Positions 34,691-41,673 of a stretch of 42,613 nucleotides of DNA are shown piece after piece. Within the stretch, counting starts at the first letter, position 1. Each line of letters opens with the position of its first letter. The notes beneath the pieces were generated by a model. That model did not search any database. It saw only the letters and a program-made list of their open reading frames with translations, and was not told where the DNA came from. The position numbers and the translations under genes are program-made. Source of the stretch: Oscillospiraceae bacterium (GTDB taxonomy: Bacteria > Bacillota > Clostridia > Oscillospirales > Ruminococcaceae); NCBI GenBank assembly GCA_017512745.1, contig JAFWEV010000084.1:1-42613 (forward strand), written 5' to 3'.

Positions 34691-35647
34691 TTAACTATAC
34701 AGCCACCTCAGCTGCTCCTGCAACTTCTCGCCGAGTTCCTCCCTGGTCCTCGTGATAAATTCGAAAGTCACATGCTGCGGACCGATCCCGGACAGGATGT
34801 CCCTCACCCGTCTGCTGGCAAACGGAACGTGCTGATCCAGATTTGATATATATTCAAACAAGGCCATATTTCTCTCTTCAAAAGAATTGCACTCGTCAAA
34901 CACACCCTGCATATGCGCGCAGGCATACTCCCCGCTCAGGGACTGACTCAGGTGGACGCCTTCTATCCGATCAGTATTCTCTCTGTTTATCCTGAGGATC
35001 TCTTCTATGTAGTCACAGGCTTCGTCAATACTTCTGATACCCATATTCGAGTTCATTACGTGTCCCGTGTCGAGCATTATCCCCGCGTCAAGATCCGAGA
35101 GATTGTCCAGTACTCTCTTTACTATAGCGGGGTCCTTAAGCGTCATCCCAGGTACCCAGAGGTTCTCCGCAAGGATCTTCGGAACCGCAATACCTTCGCA
35201 CGCCCCGTGGATTATATCGCACATGGCATCCGCTACCTCGCGGGCAGTTCTTTTGTATTGCCTTGTGAAGGCCTCTTCCGGGGCACAATCCGAGATATGA
35301 ACCACACAATAACCGGCACCAAGCTCGCCCGCCTGCCGGATGCTGTTTCTCAGCGTCTCAGTCAGGATATTTCTGTCTGTGGTCCCGTAATATTTCGCTA
35401 TATTTTCTTCCGATTCGAGATTTTTGATCAACGAATCTGTGTCTCCGGTCCAGAGATCATACCAATAATTGAAAAAGACGGAGTGAGCGCCCAGGATCTT
35501 CTCTTCCGGAATGATCCCGAGCGGGTCATCCCCGCCGCACAGCAGTTCAACTCCGTCAAAATCTTCTGAAAATGACAGGAAATCTTTCCGGCTTTCGAAT
35601 CTTGCAAGGTCATCATTATATGTCGAGATGTTAAACAGTTTTTTCAT
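34691..35647 (-). CDS. Xylose-isomerase-like TIM barrel, likely CbiR-type cobamide remodelling enzyme
   Basis: 318 residues of the AP-endonuclease-2/sugar-isomerase superfamily. Likely metal ligands: H55 (GAHSVF), H117 (VVHISD), E161 (AENLWVPG), D193 and H196 (LDTGHVMN), H232 (GVHLSQ) and a Glu in TFEFI. CbiR of Akkermansia is a member of this superfamily that cuts the phosphoribosyl linkage in the cobamide nucleotide loop to yield cobinamide. The start codon overlaps the cobA stop by one base, and CobU/CobS that would rebuild the loop are in the same operon. I therefore assign CbiR by context as much as by sequence; I cannot run the alignment. Confidence 0.65.
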   Translation of the reverse strand: MKKLFNISTYNDDLARFESRKDFLSFSEDFDGVELLCGGDDPLGIIPEEKILGAHSVFFNYWYDLWTGDTDSLIKNLESEENIAKYYGTTDRNILTETLRNSIRQAGELGAGYCVVHISDCAPEEAFTRQYKRTAREVADAMCDIIHGACEGIAVPKILAENLWVPGMTLKDPAIVKRVLDNLSDLDAGIMLDTGHVMNSNMGIRSIDEACDYIEEILRINRENTDRIEGVHLSQSLSGEYACAHMQGVFDECNSFEERNMALFEYISNLDQHVPFASRRVRDILSGIGPQHVTFEFITRTREELGEKLQEQLRWLYS

Positions 35648-36177
35648 CAGTATTCAACACCTTCTCTGGCCCGGATCCCTCTGTCGAAAGGATGCCTGAC
35701 CTTTTTCATTTCAGTGACATAATCGGCATTATCAATGAAGAACTGCACCGGTCTATGCCCAGTGATCACAAGTTCTGTGTTCCCTCCGCATCTCTCAATG
35801 ATCTCAGAAACGATCTCCTTGTCGGCAAGTCCGAGTTCAACAGCATCTGCCAACTCATCCAGGACAACAACATCAGCAGCGTGAGTTTCGACAGCATTCA
35901 ATACTTCCCTAAGAAACCCATCGTGAATTCTTCTGACTGACTCCTTCTCATCGTCGTTCATACTGATACTGAACTTATCCGTACCTATTCCGCGAAGGAC
36001 CGTAACGCCGGGAATATGATCAAGGACTTTTGTCTCGCCGGACGCGGTATTCTTGAGAAACTGCACGAACATCACCCTATTGCCGTATCCCGCAGCGCGA
36101 ACCGCGCTGCCTACGGCAGCGGATGTCTTGCCTTTTCCGTAGCCGTAATAGTAATGAACCATACCGTTTTTGATCAT
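35647..36177 (-). CDS. cobA: Cob(I)yrinic acid a,c-diamide/corrinoid adenosyltransferase (CobA/BtuR)
   Basis: 176 residues. Walker A GYGKGKTSAA near residue 12-20, VMFVQFLK, VVLDELADAVELGL (Walker B-like), LVITGHRP and the C-terminal HPFDRGIRAREGVEY are the CobA family signatures. It attaches the 5'-deoxyadenosyl group from ATP to reduced corrinoid, giving the coenzyme form that CobU and CbiR-type enzymes prefer. Starts inside the end of the phosphatase gene (ATGA overlap). Confidence 0.95.
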   Translation of the reverse strand: MIKNGMVHYYYGYGKGKTSAAVGSAVRAAGYGNRVMFVQFLKNTASGETKVLDHIPGVTVLRGIGTDKFSISMNDDEKESVRRIHDGFLREVLNAVETHAADVVVLDELADAVELGLADKEIVSEIIERCGGNTELVITGHRPVQFFIDNADYVTEMKKVRHPFDRGIRAREGVEY

Positions 36178-36764
36178 TTTCCGCCCTCAAAAAGCACTTT
36201 ATTGTAATTTATTATACTAATATTACTATTTGTATAATCCACTTCGGCTTCTATCGCCGTAAGATTCGGTATCATCCAGCCTCTGCTGAACACCATGTGG
36301 TCCTCATACGCAAAGAACCTGCTCATCACCGCGGTGATCACTCCGCCGTGAGTCACGATATATTTGTCTTTATCATCGGATCTTACGATCTCTTCGAACG
36401 CGCCGCATGTGCGGACATAGAAATCGGAGGGATGCTCTCCGCCCGGGCATCTCTCCCGGCAGCCTCCGTTGACCCATTCGGTGTATTCCGGATCATCCGC
36501 CATCTCATCGCCGCTTCTGCGCTCAAATACCCCGAAATCCATCTCCCTGAGGTCATCGACCACTACGGGTTCTCTGTCAGGAAACAGGAGACCGCATGTC
36601 TCAAGACATCTCTTCATGGGGCTTGAATATATACCGGCGTCGTCTGAGATATACGGCGGCTCAACAGAGTGATAACCGCTGACGAGCGGTTCATCCGTAG
36701 CCCCGATATACCTGTGTTCCAGATTTCCCTGCGTTTTTCCGTGTCTTATCAGCGTTACTCTCAT
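36174..36764 (-). CDS. Histidine phosphatase, CobC (alpha-ribazole phosphatase)-like
   Basis: 196 residues. LIRHGKTQGN (phospho-His about 8) and VTHGGVI (second His) frame the branch-1 fold; YSSPMKRCLET and the acidic LREMDFGVFE carry the usual Arg and Glu. CobC removes the 5'-phosphate from alpha-ribazole phosphate or from the cobamide phosphate in loop assembly; family members outside this context have other substrates. Sits between cobA and the short CobU-like gene with 4-base overlaps on both sides, so the CobC role is likely. Confidence 0.85.
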   Translation of the reverse strand: MRVTLIRHGKTQGNLEHRYIGATDEPLVSGYHSVEPPYISDDAGIYSSPMKRCLETCGLLFPDREPVVVDDLREMDFGVFERRSGDEMADDPEYTEWVNGGCRERCPGGEHPSDFYVRTCGAFEEIVRSDDKDKYIVTHGGVITAVMSRFFAYEDHMVFSRGWMIPNLTAIEAEVDYTNSNISIINYNKVLFEGGK

Positions 36765-37102
36765 TTGATTTCCCGGGGTATCCCGCAGATGACCCTCACT
36801 ACCTTATCCGCTCTTTTTGCGAGTTCTATCGCGGTTCTGCCGACCGCCTCGCGCGCTTTTCTCATGTCTCTTTCAATCGGAATGATTCCGCTTCCGACCT
36901 CATCGCATACCAGGACTTCTTTGCCCTCAAGAAGCTCCACAAGTTCAGCCGGGTCACAGTCACTGTTCATCACTATATCCTGGATATCCGCAATGACAGG
37001 TCTGTCCGTGATCTGCCCGCAGGATATATCGTCCTTTGCATATCCCAGCGAAAGAACGTAATCGAGTTTGCCCGCGCCGGCGGGTCCCGTCACAAAGATC
37101 AT
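36761..37102 (-). CDS. Short CobU-like P-loop protein
   Basis: 113 residues, against about 175 for a full CobU. Start IFVTGPAGAGKLDYV is a Walker A with Leu where Ser/Thr is usual. The C-terminal ISDEVG-like stretch (LVCDEVGSGIIPIERDMRKAREAVG) and ELAKRADKVVRVICGIP match the CobU end. The segment holding the guanylylated His is missing. A full CobU lies two genes away. It may be a kinase-only partner or a paralogue. Such short forms are common in Clostridia, as I recall. Confidence 0.75.
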   Translation of the reverse strand: MIFVTGPAGAGKLDYVLSLGYAKDDISCGQITDRPVIADIQDIVMNSDCDPAELVELLEGKEVLVCDEVGSGIIPIERDMRKAREAVGRTAIELAKRADKVVRVICGIPREIK

Positions 37103-37878
37103 AATACGCTCACACCTGCCTTTTCAAAGATCGCCCATGCCAGCACCATCAGAAGCGATGACAGCTGGATCACGTAGCCCGCAAGATCTCCGGACATTCC
37201 TCCGAAATACTTATATGCGATGCCTCTGAGCGCAAGAACACTGATGACCGAGATGATAAGCATCAGTACGGAAAGCGCCGGGTCAAAGACGGCTATGATC
37301 CCCACAGATGCCGCGAAATATACAAGAACTATGATGTTGGATATCTTCTTATCCGACGCGGATGAAAGCATCGCGGAAAAGCCGCTTCCGTAGCTGTGGA
37401 TATTGAGCGTACAGAACGAACCGATCGCCCTGGATATTATTGCGGTCATCCCGAGGATCACGGCCTTATCCATATTCCACCCGATCTCGCTGACTGCTCC
37501 GAAGTACAGGAGAACGTACACGATCGCCCAGACGACCGCAAATGTTCCGAGATGCGGGTCCTTGAGTATCTCCCTCCGCTTCTCCTGATCACCGTAACTC
37601 GCTATGGCGTCATGTGTATCCAGGTATCCGTCCATATGGATGCCTCCGGAAACAAGAAGAGGGATGACTGTCAGCATGACTGCATTGAGAATGCCCCCGA
37701 TCATGAGCGATTCGCTTATAAATACCCACAGTGAGACAGCCGCCAGCACAATGATCCCGACGAAGGGAAGGTTGGCGAGCATATATGTCATGTTCTCCTT
37801 CTTCCATTCAAATCTCGGAACGGGAATCACGGAAAACATGGAAACAGCCATCGCAAGTGAAACAAAGAATCTCACCAT
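37099..37878 (-). CDS. cobS: Adenosylcobinamide-GDP ribazoletransferase CobS
   Basis: 259 residues, polytopic. The signature GGIHMDGYLDTHDAI and YGDQEKRREILKDPHLGTF (about 78-111) marks the active site; several helices surround it, including FSVIPVP at the start. It joins adenosylcobinamide-GDP to alpha-ribazole (phosphate), the last assembly step, at the membrane. The start overlaps the cobU stop. Confidence 0.96.
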   Translation of the reverse strand: MVRFFVSLAMAVSMFSVIPVPRFEWKKENMTYMLANLPFVGIIVLAAVSLWVFISESLMIGGILNAVMLTVIPLLVSGGIHMDGYLDTHDAIASYGDQEKRREILKDPHLGTFAVVWAIVYVLLYFGAVSEIGWNMDKAVILGMTAIISRAIGSFCTLNIHSYGSGFSAMLSSASDKKISNIIVLVYFAASVGIIAVFDPALSVLMLIISVISVLALRGIAYKYFGGMSGDLAGYVIQLSSLLMVLAWAIFEKAGVSVL

Positions 37879-38402
37879 ATCCTGTCCCCTTTCAGCAGGA
37901 GCGGTATCCCGCAGACCATCTCAATGACGATATCGGCTTCATGGGCCAGTACCGCATTGATCTTCCCGACAGCACTGATATATCTCTTCGTGGGATCGGA
38001 ATATCCGCTCTCAACATCACTGCCGACATCATTGGTTATCACTATCATATTCTCGGCAGCATGGCTGACATTCAGTATCTCTTCAATGATCCTGCCCGTC
38101 ATCTCATGTTCTGCGCCGTCGTCGTCAAACATCTCGTTGGCTGTGAGGTTGCATACGCATTCGAGCATCACCGATGACCGACCGGGAAGTTTCAGCCTGT
38201 CGATATCAGTATACTGCTCAACAGCAGTTATTTCCTTTCCCTCGCGCATCTTCCTGTGTTTTTCTATCTTCTCGAGCTCTTCGGCGCCGTACGGCTTCAT
38301 CGTGGCAATATACACACGGTTTTCGGCGGGAAGCTCACAGAACAGTCTCTCGCCGAATGAACTCTTTCCGGAGGCCGATCCGCCTGTGATAAGTATCAGC
38401 AT
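37872..38402 (-). CDS. cobU: Adenosylcobinamide kinase/phosphate guanylyltransferase CobU
   Basis: 176 residues, normal. GGSASGKSSFGE (Walker A, about 7-18), a His-Arg pair in EKIEKHRKMREGKE for guanylylation, VITNDVGS, and ADIVIEMVCGIPLLLKG at the end. It phosphorylates adenosylcobinamide and then adds GMP from GTP. First biosynthetic gene after the transporter genes. Confidence 0.95.
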   Translation of the reverse strand: MLILITGGSASGKSSFGERLFCELPAENRVYIATMKPYGAEELEKIEKHRKMREGKEITAVEQYTDIDRLKLPGRSSVMLECVCNLTANEMFDDDGAEHEMTGRIIEEILNVSHAAENMIVITNDVGSDVESGYSDPTKRYISAVGKINAVLAHEADIVIEMVCGIPLLLKGDRIW

Positions 38403-39175
38403 TTCCTGTGATCCTCCGTCCAGAATGAATAGAGCTTCTTCATCCAGTCGTTTATATCCAGCTTATAGGACTCGTTTATGATCTCCGGTCTGAAGACCTC
38501 GTCCGTGCTGCCGTAAGCGACAGTGACGCCACCGTTCAGAAGCAGCGCCTTTGTGCCGTACGCTCTTGCAAGGCCTATATCGTGGACCACGGAAACGATG
38601 GCCCTGTCGCCTCTTTTTACCCACTCGTCCAGAAGGTCAAATATCTCCTTCTGATACACGAGGTCCAGATTGTTCGTGGGTTCGTCCAGGAGCAGCACCG
38701 AAGGATCCTGCGCGAAAAGCTGAGCGATAAACGCCCTCTGCAGCTCTCCTCCCGAGAGCGTGAGCAGCGATCTGCCGCTCATGTCCTCAAGACCTACTTC
38801 GCAGATAGCCTTTTCCACCATTTCCTCATCCGAAACGTCTCTCGCATTGAGCAGTCCCTTTCTGTAGGGATATCTTCCGAGGCTTACAAGATCTCTCACC
38901 GTGAACGAGTAACCTATGCTGTGGTTCTGGCTGAGCACTCCGATCCTCTTTGCCGTATCCCGCGGCTTGAGCGTCTTCCGGTCGCATTCTCCTATATATA
39001 TCGTTCCCGAGTAATCCACTGCGCCGCCGACCGCATTTATGACAGTGGATTTTCCCGCTCCGTTTGGTCCCGTGAGCATCAGCCACTCGTTTTTGCCTGC
39101 TTCAAACGAGATATCTTTCAGAACGGCTGCCGTTCCGTAGAAAACGGATACTTTTTCCAGCTTCAGAAGACTCAT
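38396..39175 (-). CDS. Corrinoid/siderophore-type ABC transporter ATPase (BtuD-like)
   Basis: 259 residues. GPNGAGKST (Walker A), LSQNHSIGYSFTVRDLVSLGRYPY, LSGGELQRAFIAQ (signature), LLLDEPTNNLD (Walker B) and VVHD (H-loop). Powers import of a metal chelate. With the adjacent permease and binding protein, and the cobalamin riboswitch upstream, corrinoid is the likely cargo. Confidence 0.93.
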   Translation of the reverse strand: MSLLKLEKVSVFYGTAAVLKDISFEAGKNEWLMLTGPNGAGKSTVINAVGGAVDYSGTIYIGECDRKTLKPRDTAKRIGVLSQNHSIGYSFTVRDLVSLGRYPYRKGLLNARDVSDEEMVEKAICEVGLEDMSGRSLLTLSGGELQRAFIAQLFAQDPSVLLLDEPTNNLDLVYQKEIFDLLDEWVKRGDRAIVSVVHDIGLARAYGTKALLLNGGVTVAYGSTDEVFRPEIINESYKLDINDWMKKLYSFWTEDHRKC

Positions 39176-40230
39176 TTCGTATTCCTCCTTGTTCCCGCAA
39201 AGATGAATACGAACATGACAGCCCCGATCAGGGAAGTAACGGCTCCGATCGGCAGTTCAAGGGGTCTTAAAACAGTTCGGGCTATAAGATCCATGACCAT
39301 CAGGAATGCGGCGCCCGCAAATAAGGTTGCCGGCAGCAGTCTCCTGTGATTGGGTCCCACTATCATTCTTGTCATATGGGGCACGACAAGGCCCACAAAT
39401 CCTATGGATCCCCCGATGGACACGCATGTTCCGATAAGCGCGGAGACCGCTATGAGGATAATGAGCCTTGTTCTTCTTACATCTATCCCTATGCTTCTCG
39501 CGTTATCCTCGCCTATTGCAAAGGCGTTGAGCTCTTCCGCTTTGAGAAGAATAGTTCCTCCGGCAACGATGAGTACCACGAGAAGGATGAGGGCTTCCGT
39601 ATATGTGCTGCCCTGGAGCGATCCCATCGTCCAGAATGTTATCGACCTTATCTTCTCCGAAGCAAAGGTTGTAATGAACATGATTATGCTCGAAATGAAC
39701 ATCGAATAGATGACTCCGAGAAGAATGATCGTATTCGTGGAAAGCGAATAATCAAGTTTATAGGCAAGAGCAAGGATCAGCATTATCGATCCGAATGCAA
39801 AGATCATCGCCATAACGGTAGCCGAAGCCAGAGAGATCACCGGTACGGATATATCGAATGCTATCGCAACGATCGCTCCGAGAGCGGCTCCCGATGAAAC
39901 ACCCATCGTGGATCCCTCTGCCAGCGGATTCTTCAGAAGCCCCTGCATTGCGCATCCGCAGAGAGCCAGAGATATTCCGCTCAGGGCGACGCAGATGACT
40001 CTCGGTATCCTGACAGTCAGGATCTGAGGCGTGCTTCTCAGTGTGTATTCACAACTTATTCCGAAAATCCTTTCCCCGAAATAGCCCAGGATGTCCCTGA
40101 CGGGAAGTCTGACGCTTCCGAGCCCTATACAGATGACAAATGTAATTAAGACCGCCGCAATGAATGCCAGATATTCCCATTGCGGCAGTCTTTTTGATTC
40201 TATTCTGTTTTTGCTTTCCTTAAGCTGCAT
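39172..40230 (-). CDS. FecCD-family ABC transporter permease (BtuC-like)
   Basis: 352 residues, about ten transmembrane helices. VRIPRVICVALSGISLALCGCAMQGLLKNPLAEGSTMGVSSGAALGA and IGFVGLVVPHMTRMIVGPNHRRLLP are FecCD hallmarks, the second being the coupling region for the ATPase. Overlaps btuF by 11 bases and the ATPase gene by 4. Corrinoid specificity follows from context. Confidence 0.94.
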   Translation of the reverse strand: MQLKESKNRIESKRLPQWEYLAFIAAVLITFVICIGLGSVRLPVRDILGYFGERIFGISCEYTLRSTPQILTVRIPRVICVALSGISLALCGCAMQGLLKNPLAEGSTMGVSSGAALGAIVAIAFDISVPVISLASATVMAMIFAFGSIMLILALAYKLDYSLSTNTIILLGVIYSMFISSIIMFITTFASEKIRSITFWTMGSLQGSTYTEALILLVVLIVAGGTILLKAEELNAFAIGEDNARSIGIDVRRTRLIILIAVSALIGTCVSIGGSIGFVGLVVPHMTRMIVGPNHRRLLPATLFAGAAFLMVMDLIARTVLRPLELPIGAVTSLIGAVMFVFIFAGTRRNTK

Positions 40231-41188
40231 TCTCCAACTGTTCAGGATTTACCACCAGCCCGTAGAGAGCGCGTGCGCCGTCAACAAGCCTCGGGCTCGG
40301 ACGAGAAAGTGAATTGTCCTGGATATCGATGATATTGCCGTTTACAACGGCCTTTATGTTCTCCCAGCCCGGACGCGCGGCGATTTCCTCTTCAGGTGTC
40401 TGTCCTTCGCCGAAATACATCGTGATCGTAACTATATAATCGGGATCGGCCGCGATGACCTGCTCTTCAGATACTTCCGCCCATCCCTCGGCGTCTGCGA
40501 ATGCATTTTTGCATCCCATCATCTCGGCGATCTCATTCATAAATGTATGGTTGCCTGCGGTCCAGAGTCCCCACTCAAGCGGAGAGACCTCGAAATAGAT
40601 CGTTTTCTCTTCATCGAGCGCAGTTGCTTTGATGGCGTCGAACTCAGACTTCATATAGTCAATGGTGTTCTGAGCTTCAGTCTCTCTGCCGACGACTTTG
40701 CCGATGAGTTCAATTGCCGTGTAAACGCCTTCTATGTCCTGAGCATCCGTCATTATAACCTTGATGCCCGCTTTCTCAAGCGCGTTGACCTGATCTTCGG
40801 TCTGAGCCATTCTTGTCATGATCACAACTTCCGGCTCAAGGGCGATGACTTCTTCGATATTTGTCTCATATCCCGACTGAACGGACGGTACATCCATGAC
40901 TTCTGCGGGGAAATCGCAGTACTCGCCTCTTCCGACAAGTCTGTCGAGCGCGTCGAGATAATACAGGATCTCACAGTCGGACGGCTCAAGCGCGACTATT
41001 TTCTCGGCTGCTTTCTCAAGAACAACCTCTCTTCCCGCCATGTCTGTTACGGTTATGGAAGTATTCTCCGCTACGGGCTCGGATGTCTGTTCCGGCGCAG
41101 GCTCGGATGCGCTTCCGCATCCCGCAAGAAGTGTGAGAACCATGATGACTGCCAAAACAGATGACACGATGGTCTTCATTTTTTTCAT
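40220..41188 (-). CDS. Corrinoid ABC transporter substrate-binding lipoprotein (BtuF-like)
   Basis: 322 residues. Lipoprotein signal peptide with LLAGC (lipidated Cys 24), a short disordered linker, then a class III binding fold: VTDMAGREVVLEKAAEKIVALEPSDCEILYYL, Glu-containing IEEVIALEPEVVI, DPDYIVTITMYF and RPGWENIKAVVNGNIIDIQ. GAGG lies 8 bases before the ATG. It is the first gene of the operon and directly follows the riboswitch-terminator leader. Confidence 0.92.
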   Translation of the reverse strand: MKKMKTIVSSVLAVIMVLTLLAGCGSASEPAPEQTSEPVAENTSITVTDMAGREVVLEKAAEKIVALEPSDCEILYYLDALDRLVGRGEYCDFPAEVMDVPSVQSGYETNIEEVIALEPEVVIMTRMAQTEDQVNALEKAGIKVIMTDAQDIEGVYTAIELIGKVVGRETEAQNTIDYMKSEFDAIKATALDEEKTIYFEVSPLEWGLWTAGNHTFMNEIAEMMGCKNAFADAEGWAEVSEEQVIAADPDYIVTITMYFGEGQTPEEEIAARPGWENIKAVVNGNIIDIQDNSLSRPSPRLVDGARALYGLVVNPEQLENAA

Positions 41189-41219
41189 TTGCTATACCTC
41201 ATATCTTTTTATTGAACGG

Positions 41220-41244
41220 AAAAAGCCGCCACGAATGTGACGAC
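41220..41244 (-). terminator. Intrinsic terminator in the corrinoid operon leader
   Basis: On the minus strand GTCGTCAC-ATTC-GTGGCGGC (8-pair stem with two G-U) is followed by TTTTT. It lies between the riboswitch and btuF, so ligand binding probably controls it. Confidence 0.75.
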
Positions 41245-41327
41245 CCTCATGAGAGATCAGCATATTGAAGTCCATGCATATCTGGCTGATGCAATGGCTG
41301 CTTATCTCAATCCCAGAAGATCATTAT

Positions 41328-41496
41328 ATGTGCAGACAGGTCTCCCGGCTTGACTTCATCCTACTCGGCACCTTCCCGATCGCTCAGTGGTTTCGCCGCC
41401 TTTCGTCCGTTTCACGGTTACTGGGATAGCCCGACACTTTCAGTCGTGTTCCCTCGGCATCATCTGATGCCGGCATGTCGCCATGCAAAAGCACAT
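41328..41496 (-). promoter_or_regulatory. Cobalamin riboswitch
   Basis: On the minus strand the aptamer is closed by P1 ATGTGC/GCACAT (41491-41496 with 41328-41333). Then come hairpins GCATG/CATGC and CGGCATCA/TGATGCCG, the conserved GAGGGAAC, GACTGAAAGTGTCGGGCTATCC core, AACCGTGAAACGG, CCACTGAGCGATCGGGAAGG, TGCCGAGTAGGATG and the B12 box AGCCGGGAGACCTGTCT (41334-41350). It precedes an intrinsic terminator and BtuF. It likely shuts the operon off when the cell has enough adenosylcobamide. Confidence 0.95.
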
Positions 41497-41512
41497 TACC
41501 ATTCAACTATTC

Positions 41513-41541
41513 TTTATATCATATAGAACCGCTATTGTGAA
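41513..41541 (-). promoter_or_regulatory. Promoter of the corrinoid operon
   Basis: TTCACA (41536-41541) and TATAAA (41513-41518) on the minus strand with a 17-base spacer and an extended -10 TG. The -35 coincides with the apparent right end of the neighbouring IS element. It would start transcription at about 41506, right for the aptamer P1. Confidence 0.6.
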
Positions 41542-41673
41542 GCCTCACACGACTGATACCCTAAAGTGCACAGGCGTCGCGTGCTTCCTAATGCCGCCGT
41601 ATCCGGCGGTTGTCCTTTAGGGACTTCGGACTGCCTTTCCACCATTAAGCCTGAACTCAGTAACTTACAGGAC
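41540..41673 (-). ncRNA. Right end of IS200/IS605-type element, candidate omega RNA
   Basis: Downstream of the tnpB stop the minus-strand sequence is highly structured. CCCTAAAG (41615-41622) pairs with CTTTAGGG (41559-41566); inside it are CCGCCG-GATA-CGGCGG (41594-41609) and GCAC/GTGC. It ends in a short GTGAGGCTTCAC hairpin at about 41539-41550. A structured right end that overlaps or follows tnpB is where the guide-carrying omega RNA of TnpB lies in studied elements. The role is inferred from position and fold; the exact 5' end is unknown and may lie in tnpB. Confidence 0.55.
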
